NCBI RefSeq assembly: GCF_900109375.1
Contig: NZ_FOAB01000004.1
Span: 248,001 to 312,000 of the forward strand
Source: Aquimarina amphilecti
Lineage (GTDB): Bacteria; Bacteroidota; Bacteroidia; Flavobacteriales; Flavobacteriaceae
Length of the DNA stretch: 64,000 bases
Direction: 5' to 3'
Part shown: piece after piece, positions 53,555 to 61,593 of the stretch
How the letters are laid out: the number at the start of each line of letters is the position of its first letter
Position numbering within the stretch: the first letter of the stretch is position 1
Notes under the pieces: model-generated
Seen by the model: only the letters and a program-made list of their open reading frames with translations
Databases searched by the model: none
Told to the model about the DNA's origin: nothing
Translations under genes and position numbers: made by a program

Positions 53555-53935
53555 ATGAAAAGAAGAAATACGGCTACCAAAGAAGCAGTTCTCTCTGTGT
53601 TGAATGCATCTGGTAAGGCAATGAGTCAAAGTGCCATTGAAAAGAAAATTAATGTAGATATTAACAGAGCAACTATTTACCGAGTGTTAAATAATTATTG
53701 TGAAGATGGTATTTTACATAGAATTGTCGCAGATGATGGGAGACAATATTTTGCCATTTGTTTAGAATGTGATGAAGACCGTAAGTCATTGCATCATTTT
53801 CATTTTCGTTGTGAAAAATGTGAGACAATCTCATGTTTACCCGAGCCAGTTAATTTTTCATTATCAAATGATTATATAGTAGAAAAAGTTAATTGTATTC
53901 TTACAGGAGTTTGTAAAGATTGCTCTACATCTTAA
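53555..53935 (+). CDS. Fur-family transcriptional regulator
   Basis: The 126-residue protein has a winged helix (about 8-75: TKEAVLSVL, SQSAIEKKI, NRATIYRVLNNY, ILHRIV) and a metal/dimer domain with HHFHFRCEKC and GVCKDC, the two CxxC pairs of a structural zinc site. Candidate regulatory metal ligands are the His cluster (HHFHF) and Cys/Glu/Asp in CLECDED. Fur, Zur or PerR cannot be separated by sequence here. It is divergent from the oxidoreductase gene with two paired operators between, so autorepression and repression of the neighbour are likely. It is followed by a convergent pore-forming-type protein gene. Confidence 0.9.
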   Translation: MKRRNTATKEAVLSVLNASGKAMSQSAIEKKINVDINRATIYRVLNNYCEDGILHRIVADDGRQYFAICLECDEDRKSLHHFHFRCEKCETISCLPEPVNFSLSNDYIVEKVNCILTGVCKDCSTS

Positions 53936-53959
53936 CATTATTCTCGAATGGTTATTATT

Positions 53960-54005
53960 ATCCCTTGAACTTTAATTAAAATATTTCAATCAGAGTCCAA
54001 GGGAT
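53960..54005. terminator. Possible bidirectional terminator
   Basis: Arms ATCCCTTGAACT and AGTCCAAGGGAT pair at 11 of 12 positions around a 22-nt AT loop. No long T-run follows. It sits between the convergent Fur-family and crystallin/aerolysin-like genes. Confidence 0.4.
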
Positions 54006-54054
54006 GTATTATAAATGAGATCTATTTAGTTTAGGTGATTTATCTCTTTTTGAT

Positions 54055-55101
54055 TTACTGAGCTATTGGCGTAAATTTTTCAACAATTACCATCCCTACA
54101 GCAGCACTTTTGCTCTCAATAGTTACATTTTGTTTAGTTGTCAGATCGGTTCCTTTTAGTCTTAACGTATAGATTGCATCGATTGTTACTTGTTGAGGAG
54201 TAAGAGTCATAACGGCTTTTGCAATATTTTCTGGCGGAACACTCACATTAAGTTCTTTAGAAATATTGATAGTTTTTGTTTTGGATTCTTCTTTACCAAA
54301 AGTAAAGGTATTCTCAAATGTTGTTGTTACTGTTTGTTCTACACTAGCACTCAATGGACCAAGTTCTACTCCTACATTGGCAGTTGTACTTATTTCAAGT
54401 CCAAAAAGAGTAGAATTACTAAACGATCTAGTAAAAGTCTCTTCATATGCAGTTTCTAATGTTAGATTAACCTGCTGTTCTAAACTCGATCCGTTTTGAG
54501 CAATACTGTCTATGATAATAGGTTCTCCATCTCTGGTTACCGAATTGGTGTATTTAATATTAGTTACTTCTAAATTATTTTGTACGATTTGCACGCTAGA
54601 AGCGACATCATTAAATCCAAAAATTCCTAGGTCTTTGTACTCTCCAGCATCTAGAGTAAGAGAAGGACCCTGGCGATTCGAATGTTTGAAAATTGTTAAA
54701 GTCACTCCTTCAGGGACTTTAACTGATGAAAAAACATCGTGTTTAATAAAAGGAGAATCAAAGTTCGTAACCTGTCCTGTTCCTGCTAAATTTTGTTGAA
54801 TCCCTTTAAAGTGAGTATTTGTATAGAAGCTGATAATAGGAAAAATACTTGAGTCGTGATCAAATACCTTTACAGAGTCAATCTTATTATCCATAGAACC
54901 AAAATTCGGATATTCTCCTGGGAAAAGAGTAAATGATCCATCTCTGAAACCTCTGGTAATGAAAAATACAGCATAAGATCCAGGTTCCACTTTTACAGAA
55001 CTTAATTTGTCGATACCAATAGGGATGACAGGATATTTACCTGCTTTAAGCTTGGCTTGATTTCCTTTAAAATTTTTGTGTTCATAAACTGTTACAGACA
55101 T
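54055..55101 (-). CDS. Beta-gamma-crystallin/aerolysin-like pore-forming fusion protein
   Basis: The 348-residue protein has no signal peptide. Residues 1-172 hold four beta-gamma-crystallin repeats with the F/Y-x4-F/Y-x-G turn (YEHKNFKG 6-13, FYTNTHFKG 92-100, weaker forms near 47 and 138) and four calcium-type D/N-x-x-S/T-S motifs (IDKLSS 30-35, DNKIDS 71-76, HDVFSS 121-126, NDVASS 164-169). Residues about 175-345 resemble the aerolysin/ETX-MTX2 family: a long Ser/Thr-rich alternating stretch (about 215-285: TAYEETFTRSFSNSTLFG, ANVGVELGPLSASVEQ, TVTTTFENTFTFG) such as forms the pore hairpin. Absence of a secretion signal means a non-classical route, lysis or intracellular role. It lies next to a T6SS VgrG island but is a separate unit (629-bp gap). 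Function as a pore-former is inferred from architecture. Confidence 0.75.
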   Translation of the reverse strand: MSVTVYEHKNFKGNQAKLKAGKYPVIPIGIDKLSSVKVEPGSYAVFFITRGFRDGSFTLFPGEYPNFGSMDNKIDSVKVFDHDSSIFPIISFYTNTHFKGIQQNLAGTGQVTNFDSPFIKHDVFSSVKVPEGVTLTIFKHSNRQGPSLTLDAGEYKDLGIFGFNDVASSVQIVQNNLEVTNIKYTNSVTRDGEPIIIDSIAQNGSSLEQQVNLTLETAYEETFTRSFSNSTLFGLEISTTANVGVELGPLSASVEQTVTTTFENTFTFGKEESKTKTINISKELNVSVPPENIAKAVMTLTPQQVTIDAIYTLRLKGTDLTTKQNVTIESKSAAVGMVIVEKFTPIAQ

Positions 55102-55730
55102 AATTATTTGTGTTTTAAGTAATGAGAAGAGAAATATTCTATGATTGTTAACTAAGTCTCATTGGTACAAACATTTTGTTTCTTATATCACGAAATATTA
55201 TACTAGGATATCTTTGAACAATCCGATATTACCTTCTCATTACTTTGGTTAAAAAATATTGTTATTTGTTGATTCAAAAATGTGAAGAAATAGGAACTCG
55301 CACTATTATAAAACCGGCAAATGATTATATCTTCCCGACAGGGAAATTTGATTGGATTAAGCGGGTGGTAAAGATCCGCCAAAAATTAGTTGAATAGCTT
55401 TTTTGTGGGGTTTTGTGCTTATTTTTTTTGAATAAATTTTTGAATATTTTTATCAAAAAACATCATAAACTGATGATTTGATCTTATAATAGTAGAGTAG
55501 GGGATATATAGGTTAATTCTGATGTGTAGAGCATAAAAAGTATACCAAATTAGTTTAATTACTTTTGAAAATTCTTTTTAAAAGAGTATCGACTAATATA
55601 TATTGAGTTCGTTTTTATGAATATTCCTCATAGATTTTATATGATATATAATTCCTGATATTTTATCTAGGTTTTGTTTGACTCTCCTTATTGTTAGCCT
55701 TTAATATCATATAACATTTAGGATAAGTTT
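55102..55730. other. 629-bp region without a convincing gene; short open frame and hairpins
   Basis: The only notable coding signal is a plus-strand frame without ATG from 55218 to the stop at 55397 (59 codons; readable part ...IGTRTIIKPANDYIFPTG, then a basic helix ending KLVE). Two local hairpins lie inside it (TTCCC-GACA-GGGAA and GCGG...CCGC). It could be a gene remnant or a structured leader of the minus-strand crystallin/aerolysin-like gene. The rest (55400-55730) is AT-rich with no feature seen. Confidence 0.35.
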
Positions 55731-56030
55731 TTATTTACCAGTAGTTAGTTCAGGACATTCATCTTGTAGCATTGTCATATATATCAACTGAAAATAAAAC
55801 GGATGAACTTCATTTTTTTTATTTAATACTGGAAAGCCTTGATCTTGATATTCATTTTCTAGAGCTTCTTTATTAGCTGTAATAACTTCATTAGTACAAA
55901 CTTTAGCATCTTTATTAGAATTACTTTCAATGCATTGGCAGGCTTGTATGGCTACAGTAGTAGTTATAGATTCTGAGCAACTGGTAATAAAAAAAGTTAA
56001 ACTTAAAATTAGTAATCGTATCGTTTTCAT
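55731..56030 (-). CDS. Small lipoprotein at the end of the T6SS island (immunity candidate)
   Basis: The 99-residue product has lipobox FITSC (Cys18) and a short mature domain with four further Cys (about 31, 33, 47 and 92) and helices (EVITANKEALENEYQDQG, FYFQLIYMTMLQDECPEL). No family recognised. The start overlaps the stop codon of the upstream membrane protein gene by 4 bp (ATGA), showing translational coupling. As the last gene of a VgrG/PAAR-like effector operon, a small periplasmic lipoprotein is a typical place for an immunity protein, but this is inference. Confidence 0.7.
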   Translation of the reverse strand: MKTIRLLILSLTFFITSCSESITTTVAIQACQCIESNSNKDAKVCTNEVITANKEALENEYQDQGFPVLNKKNEVHPFYFQLIYMTMLQDECPELTTGK

Positions 56031-56692
56031 AATTGAATTATTAGATAGATAAAGAAAAAACTTATAAATAGTGGTGCGAAAATTATCAAAAGACCTTCTA
56101 ATTGCCTTTTATTAGCAACAAACTCGTGAACACTTTGTGTGTATGTTGTTTCTAAGTTATGGCGGTCTCTTACAAACCTGAAAATTTTTACATTGCTTAT
56201 TTTCTTCTTTTCATTATAATTATATTTCTTATGTATATTTTCGGTGTTCATAAAAACAGTAATCTTTCTGTTTTTCCAGTTAGATATGATATCATATGTA
56301 GGCTTGTAGCCTATGGAGCTAATTGTTATGTGTTTAGCAAGTTCTTCGTTGAAAAAAGTGATATAGTATTCATAAACATTTGCACCCATACCATAATAGT
56401 TAAAAACTTTTTTAAGAACTTCCGTAGTTATCACTTTATCTATTTTTAAAGAGATTTCTTGCCAACTAGAGATTTCTTTATTTACTAATTTGATATAATA
56501 CTTTTCGACGATAACCTTTAGGTATACCATATATATTATCATTGGAATTATAAGATAAAGCAGCTTAAAGTTAAAGTTGAGGCTGTCAGAAAAGATGGAT
56601 ATAAGAACTAGTATTAATAATAAACTTCCTATTAGAGTACTACAACCATATCCTATCTTAATAAGTGAATTTAGATTGTTTTTTGTAAACAT
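56027..56692 (-). CDS. Membrane protein of the T6SS island (immunity candidate)
   Basis: The 221-residue protein has two hydrophobic helices near the N-terminus (about 15-36 and 43-62), a soluble basic middle domain (about 65-195: SSWQEISLKIDKVI, NYYGMGANVYEYYITFF, YKPTYDIISNWKNRKITVFM), and a third TM segment near the C-terminus (about 200-221). No family recognised. It follows the PAAR-like gene after 31 bp and is coupled to the next lipoprotein gene. Position right after an effector-like gene and the membrane location suggest protection against a membrane-acting or periplasmic toxin (inference). Confidence 0.7.
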   Translation of the reverse strand: MFTKNNLNSLIKIGYGCSTLIGSLLLILVLISIFSDSLNFNFKLLYLIIPMIIYMVYLKVIVEKYYIKLVNKEISSWQEISLKIDKVITTEVLKKVFNYYGMGANVYEYYITFFNEELAKHITISSIGYKPTYDIISNWKNRKITVFMNTENIHKKYNYNEKKKISNVKIFRFVRDRHNLETTYTQSVHEFVANKRQLEGLLIIFAPLFISFFFIYLIIQL

Positions 56693-56723
56693 TAAATAGG
56701 CATCAAATTAAATATTTACATAT

Positions 56724-58070
56724 CTAATGAGTGGTTGAAGATATAGAACTACCATTGGCAATATCTTCCTCGGCAAAATCTGCTGCTGCTTTTATTGTAT
56801 ATTCATCTAAAGGAGTTACCAATAAGGGTAACATTAAAGCAACACCATTAAAAGCCATTCCATTAGAATATCCTTTGTTTTTTGTTCCCCATATTGCCTG
56901 AGATCTTGCTGTTCGGGCATTGCTTCTATGAGCTGAAGTGGCTCTATTTCCTTTTGTTTGTGTTTTTGTTCTTGGTAAAATTTCTCCACTACCTTTTCTT
57001 CGCATTTCTCTTACGGCTTCTGCTCCAGATTTGGTTTTTGACATTTCTTTAGCAATTGCTTCTCTTGCTGCGCGCTGTTCTGCTTTTGTACCCTCCACAT
57101 TCATCATACGCTCTATATATCTATCATTTTGATTTATTCTGAATAGTTCTATCGATCTATCAAATGTTTCTCCTGCAGGTTTGCCAAGTGCCGTAGGGTT
57201 ATAATCATCATCCGCCGAATTATAAGTAAACTCGAACCAATCTGGTTGCTCTATACTTTCTTGATTTGCTATAAGTCGATCGTAGGTAGTGTCTCCTGTA
57301 TCACTTTTAAACCAATTACGCATACCTTTTTTTTCACCATGGGCTATTGGAGCGTAAACTAAGTAAGCACCTCCCATTCCTATTAATGCTTCTTTTCCAA
57401 CAGCTAACAATCCAGACCCTGTAGCGCCTAACATAGAAGATCCTCCTGCAAATGCGCCAATTCCTGTAGAAGCGCCGGCGTATCCAATTGCAGTACCAAA
57501 CATAAAAGAAATAACACCAGATAGACCAACCTCTCCTCGATTAGCCCAAGCTATTCTCTTAGCTGCAGAATTTGCTGCCGATTGACTAATAAAAGGTTGA
57601 ATCATTCCGCCGGCACCACAAGTAATGAAAGAAGTTTGGGTTACAGCTTCTATTTGATCAAACTTGACAGTAGGGTGAGGATTTTGCCAGGCTGTTAATA
57701 AACTATTACATTTTGTACTATTTGATTTAGCAGCTGAATAAGTGTATGCAGCAGCGGCAACTGCACAAGCACCAATTATTATTGCACCCACACCAAAAGT
57801 ACAAACACTAAAAGCAACTGCTGCTGCTATAGCTATTCCTGCAACTAACCCTGCGAAGAAACCAGCTTTTACCGCAGGTCCTTGCCATTTATTTTGGCAA
57901 CCAAAATCGTTCATTAATACTAAATCTACTTTTGTTAATAGAACAGCATCTTTTTTAGAATGAATAACAGATAATTTTCTTGCTCCCTCATCTGCTAAAA
58001 GTTGTCCTTTTGTTGGACTCATTTGCATAGTACAAACTGCAAAAGTTTTTTGTGGTAAATAACTACTCAT
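56724..58070 (-). CDS. PAAR-like (DUF4280) protein with hydrophobic insert and C-terminal extension, putative T6SS effector
   Basis: The 448-residue protein has a PAAR-like/DUF4280 domain in two parts. The first (about 10-60) has Cys13, FGC with Cys58 and the VDLVLMNDFG strand; the second (about 120-162) has Cys121, the AWQNP segment and TSFITCGAGGMIQP (Cys151, Gly154-155). A strongly hydrophobic helical insert (about 66-112, Ala/Ile/Val-rich) separates them where a Ser/Asn/Pro loop is usual. More small-residue-rich hydrophobic segments lie at 184-242. The C-terminal region (about 250-400) is polar with a very basic stretch (355-400, RRKGSG, RTKTQTKG, AHRSNARTARS), then one short hydrophobic stretch (about 404-420). 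PAAR-like proteins cap the VgrG tip and carry effectors. The C-terminal region resembles no toxin domain I know. Confidence 0.78.
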   Translation of the reverse strand: MSSYLPQKTFAVCTMQMSPTKGQLLADEGARKLSVIHSKKDAVLLTKVDLVLMNDFGCQNKWQGPAVKAGFFAGLVAGIAIAAAVAFSVCTFGVGAIIIGACAVAAAAYTYSAAKSNSTKCNSLLTAWQNPHPTVKFDQIEAVTQTSFITCGAGGMIQPFISQSAANSAAKRIAWANRGEVGLSGVISFMFGTAIGYAGASTGIGAFAGGSSMLGATGSGLLAVGKEALIGMGGAYLVYAPIAHGEKKGMRNWFKSDTGDTTYDRLIANQESIEQPDWFEFTYNSADDDYNPTALGKPAGETFDRSIELFRINQNDRYIERMMNVEGTKAEQRAAREAIAKEMSKTKSGAEAVREMRRKGSGEILPRTKTQTKGNRATSAHRSNARTARSQAIWGTKNKGYSNGMAFNGVALMLPLLVTPLDEYTIKAAADFAEEDIANGSSISSTTH

Positions 58071-58077
58071 AGTTCAA

Positions 58078-58641
58078 CTAATTTTTAAGATCAAAAATTA
58101 ATTTATAGTCACCTAAAGTATTTATAGATACTTTTTGGGCGTGATCTTTATTCAAATTATAATACAAGATATATGACTTTAAAAAATCATTAAAAACACC
58201 TTCTTGATTTTTATCTCTACTTATAATTTTAATTTTTTTATCTTGATTCGTATTGATTTCTAAAGTTCTAAACCTGTTCTGGAGTGTTTTATCATCATTA
58301 CTTTTTATTATAATTTTGGTTATTTCATCTTTGTTAAGTTGATATAGAACTTTTTTATTTCTTTTTATTTTGATTCCTTTTCCTAAAGAAATATGTAGCT
58401 TCTTAAAAAATATACCATTTATAATAGTAAATAATAATATCATTAAGGGAATTCCTATCATTGCAAGAACTAATAACTGAGAAATTAATGATGTGTTTGC
58501 AGTATTTTCAGGTAAAAAATAATCTGCTAATAAAAAACCTGGAACAACAATTATAACAAGTAATAACACTGCGAAAATCAACCACATTTTATAGTAGTTT
58601 TCAATTATAAATGCTTTAAATTCAAATTCTTTTTGTTCCAT
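58078..58641 (-). CDS. Two-TM membrane protein with C-terminal soluble domain, T6SS island
   Basis: The 187-residue product has two hydrophobic helices (about 17-40 and 54-74) and a soluble domain (about 75-187) with beta-strands (KLHISLGKGIKIKRNKKVLYQ, EITKIIIKS, FRTLEINTN, KKIKIISRDKN) that look like a bacterial PH-type fold, then a helix (FNDFLKSYILYYN). No signal peptide cleavage is expected. Function unknown. It lies between the PAAR-like gene (7 bp) and the 309-aa gene (4 bp), so it belongs to the same operon. It may be an immunity protein or an effector chaperone in the membrane. Confidence 0.7.
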   Translation of the reverse strand: MEQKEFEFKAFIIENYYKMWLIFAVLLLVIIVVPGFLLADYFLPENTANTSLISQLLVLAMIGIPLMILLFTIINGIFFKKLHISLGKGIKIKRNKKVLYQLNKDEITKIIIKSNDDKTLQNRFRTLEINTNQDKKIKIISRDKNQEGVFNDFLKSYILYYNLNKDHAQKVSINTLGDYKLIFDLKN

Positions 58642-58645
58642 TTAG

Positions 58646-59575
58646 TTACAATTTTCTTATACCATATTTACACGTGCTCTGGATATTATGTTCTACATCT
58701 TCTATGATTGTTAATTCGGCATCATTAATAACTCTAGTTTTTTTATCAACAGTATAACGCGTTCTAAACGTAAGTTTATATTCTGTAAAACTATATTTTA
58801 TTAAAGGTTTATGTAATATATTATATTGCTCTTCTATCTTCTTTAATAAAGTATCATCAAGTATACTGTCAGCTACTTTTCTTATGGTAATCGATTTATT
58901 ATTTTCTTCTATTACATCGTACCTGATTTCCATCGGTACTTGAATTTGTGGAAATAACTGAGAAGTATATATATACTCTTCTGAAGGAATGTTACTTAGA
59001 TCAACAGCTTTAATATGCTTGTCAAATAAAACTAAATACAATAAATCTCTATGATAATCCAGTTCTAGTTTATTATTAGTAGTGGCGAATTGTTGATCAC
59101 CCTCGCTAAGAATATTTTTATATTGAGCTGGATTATCTTTTTTTAGACTTTTAATAAAATCAATGTCTTTAAGACCATTCTCTTTTAGATCAGTCCAATT
59201 CTGAAATACCTTTTCTCGATTAAGTATTTTATCCAATCTACCATTGGTATCTAAACTAAACTGTATATTATTTCTGATATGTTCTGTTTTAGAAACAAAT
59301 TCATAGACCTTATCCATTACCGGTGGCATAAACTCATAGTGTAGATCATTAAGAAGTACTGCTACTCGATTTTCAGGAAGGTTTAGGTCTATATTATACT
59401 GCTTTTTTAATTCTGAGTGACTTCTAATTTCATCTTCTATCTTAGTAGAATTTGTCTGAACAGTTCTATATTTAAGTCGTTCTCCTGATAATTTGACTTT
59501 TTTATTTGTAATGGCTGATGATTTAGTTTCTTCATCGGCAAGCAAAAAGCTTCTTCTTTTTTTAGGTGCTGACAT
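58646..59575 (-). CDS. Unknown 309-aa protein between VgrG and PAAR-like genes (adaptor candidate)
   Basis: The 309-residue soluble protein has no signal or TM segment. It begins with a basic tail (MSAPKKRRSFLLADEET), then helical and mixed regions: NRVAVLLNDLHYEFMPPVMDKVYEFV, DYHRDLLYLVLFDKHIKAVDL, IQVPMEIRYDVIEENNKS, and a C-terminal domain with long beta-strands (SFTEYKLTFRTRYTVDKK, DAELTIIEDVEHNIQST). No family recognised. In other T6SS islands the gene between vgrG and the effector often encodes an adaptor (Tap/DUF4123, DUF1795 and others); the C-terminal beta domain and position make a loading adaptor possible, but none of these families matches. Confidence 0.7.
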   Translation of the reverse strand: MSAPKKRRSFLLADEETKSSAITNKKVKLSGERLKYRTVQTNSTKIEDEIRSHSELKKQYNIDLNLPENRVAVLLNDLHYEFMPPVMDKVYEFVSKTEHIRNNIQFSLDTNGRLDKILNREKVFQNWTDLKENGLKDIDFIKSLKKDNPAQYKNILSEGDQQFATTNNKLELDYHRDLLYLVLFDKHIKAVDLSNIPSEEYIYTSQLFPQIQVPMEIRYDVIEENNKSITIRKVADSILDDTLLKKIEEQYNILHKPLIKYSFTEYKLTFRTRYTVDKKTRVINDAELTIIEDVEHNIQSTCKYGIRKL

Positions 59576-59593
59576 AGCAATAAACGCTAAAAA

Positions 59594-61354
59594 TTAATTA
59601 ATATCTACTTTACTTCCTGTTACTTTAGCATTGTCATTTAACAGTACCTGACTACCACTGGATCTATTATCCAGACTTTCTTTACCATTAATAATAATAT
59701 TTTTACCATTAATAGCGATGTTTCCTTCTTTGTCCATAATCAAAGAACTTTCACCTATTATAATTTGGAATTGTTTTTTACCTTCAAAAACAATGTTTCC
59801 ATCTTTATCCATAATAAAAAGAGATGATTTGTCTCCTATATTAACTTCATTCCTTTCTTGTGCATTTGTTACTGCGACTCCTTTTCCATCTAGTTTTATG
59901 CCAGCGGTTCCTTGATCTGTAATGGTTGTAGAACCTTCTTTATCATCTAATACTAATTTTGTACCACTTCTAGATTGAATTGCCTTAATATCATTTGCAT
60001 CACTCTGAAAAGCTCCTGGTTGTGCTGAACCAGTATACATACTACCCATTACATATGGTCGTTCTGCATTTCCTCCTTCGAAACCAATAAGAACCTCTTC
60101 TCCTTTTTCAGGGATAAAATGGAATCCTTTTTCACCACCCGCATGCGGAGAAACAACGCGTAACCATGGTGTTAGTTCTCCATACGGTTTTTGCCAAGGA
60201 AACTGAACACGAATTCTACTCAATCCATCTGGATCAACATTTTCCATTACTGTAGCAACTTGAGTTTCACTTTTTGGAAACGCCATCATATCTGTATTAG
60301 GATATACATCTAACTCTGCAGTAATTCCTTCGAATTCATTATAATATTTTCCGTTTTCTGAGGCAGCGTGCGTAACTTTAATGATTCTAAATGAACCATA
60401 CCCTGTCATATCATCTTGTATTGTTACTACATCTCCTAAATTAACACCAGGATTATCACTTTTTCCCTTTATAATTACTTGGTTTACTACGGCAGCCTTT
60501 TTCTGTTGGATAACATGAGTATCGAGACGTTGTTTTAGTTTTGCGTCGTCATAAGAGTTAATGTAAACCGCAGTTTCTTTAGAAAATATACTTTCGCTTT
60601 TATCATTGGTAAACTGATTATATCCATTAACACCTGTATCTACATCTACCGTGGATTTCTCATGTTGTTCATCTGTTAAATAATCATTGGTAAAGTATTT
60701 ATACTTATTAGGTTTTGGAGCCAATTCTAAAGAAAATTCCTGTAAGTCTACTCCGTAGGATAATGGAACTGTATCATATTTAGTTTTCCCAAAAACCAAT
60801 GTACTCCCATTATAATAAAACCATTCACTGTATTGGGCGGCAAGACGAGTTGCATATTCATAAGAACTTTCATTTTGTTGTACGCTATAATGCAATGCAT
60901 CTGTTTTGGTAGGATCAAAAGAAAGAGTTAACATGGATGTGTCGTATCCCTGAAATGTTTTCTGTAAAATATCAGATAGAGGAACATCATTATGAGATGC
61001 ATAATGTGGGCCATCATCCGCTATGATAGAACTACTTTTACCAGAAATTACGACACTGTCACCAGTACTGTTTTGAAATCCTTTGGTACTATTTACAGAA
61101 GTCACAATTCCCTTGAATGCTAATTCTTTATACCCACCTACAAATCCTAAAGCTTTTATCTGTACCACAAATGATTCTCCTAAGAAATTCTTAGTCTGAG
61201 ATACCATTTCTCCAGATAGTTGTTCTAAGACATCTGTTCTACACACCAATTCGAAATCATGGTGTTCTGTAATTTTTTGTTTAAGAGAAAATGTTTTGAA
61301 TGAAGTGATAGGCGTATCTCCGATATAGATATCTAATTTTGATTGAAGTGCCAT
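59594..61354 (-). CDS. vgrG: Type VI secretion tip protein VgrG
   Basis: From the ATG at 61354 the product has 586 residues (MALQSKLDIYIGDTPI); a TTG two codons earlier extends the frame. N-terminal gp27-like part (about 1-360: FELVCRTDVLEQLSG, LQKTFQGYDTSM, QNESSYEYATRLAAQY); then the gp5 OB-fold (about 361-460: VATVMENVDPDGLSRIRVQ, LTPWLRVVSPHAGGEKGFHF, GEEVLIGFEGGNAERPYVMGS); then a triple-beta-helix stalk with repeated DKEG/DKDG turns (about 470-586). The length fits non-evolved VgrG proteins of the Bacteroidetes T6SS-iii type. It heads a six-gene minus-strand operon, with no T6SS baseplate or sheath genes in the window, so it is an orphan VgrG island that depends on a core T6SS elsewhere. 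Confidence 0.93.
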   Translation of the reverse strand: MALQSKLDIYIGDTPITSFKTFSLKQKITEHHDFELVCRTDVLEQLSGEMVSQTKNFLGESFVVQIKALGFVGGYKELAFKGIVTSVNSTKGFQNSTGDSVVISGKSSSIIADDGPHYASHNDVPLSDILQKTFQGYDTSMLTLSFDPTKTDALHYSVQQNESSYEYATRLAAQYSEWFYYNGSTLVFGKTKYDTVPLSYGVDLQEFSLELAPKPNKYKYFTNDYLTDEQHEKSTVDVDTGVNGYNQFTNDKSESIFSKETAVYINSYDDAKLKQRLDTHVIQQKKAAVVNQVIIKGKSDNPGVNLGDVVTIQDDMTGYGSFRIIKVTHAASENGKYYNEFEGITAELDVYPNTDMMAFPKSETQVATVMENVDPDGLSRIRVQFPWQKPYGELTPWLRVVSPHAGGEKGFHFIPEKGEEVLIGFEGGNAERPYVMGSMYTGSAQPGAFQSDANDIKAIQSRSGTKLVLDDKEGSTTITDQGTAGIKLDGKGVAVTNAQERNEVNIGDKSSLFIMDKDGNIVFEGKKQFQIIIGESSLIMDKEGNIAINGKNIIINGKESLDNRSSGSQVLLNDNAKVTGSKVDIN

Positions 61355-61593
61355 AAGCAATGGTTGATTTTAGGTTCTATAGATTAGTGCTTTTACGAGT
61401 GTTATTGTTACCTAAATAACTGTATTTTTTCCATATTATTCTGTATTTTCGATAAGTTGCTTTAATTTTCGTTTAATAGCATACCGTCTTACTTTTTTCC
61501 CTACAAATTAGATGTCGTTTATAAAATTTGGAATATTATTTTAGAATTATAGAGTTTGGTTGTAGAAGTTTCTTATTTCGTAGTAGATACTAA

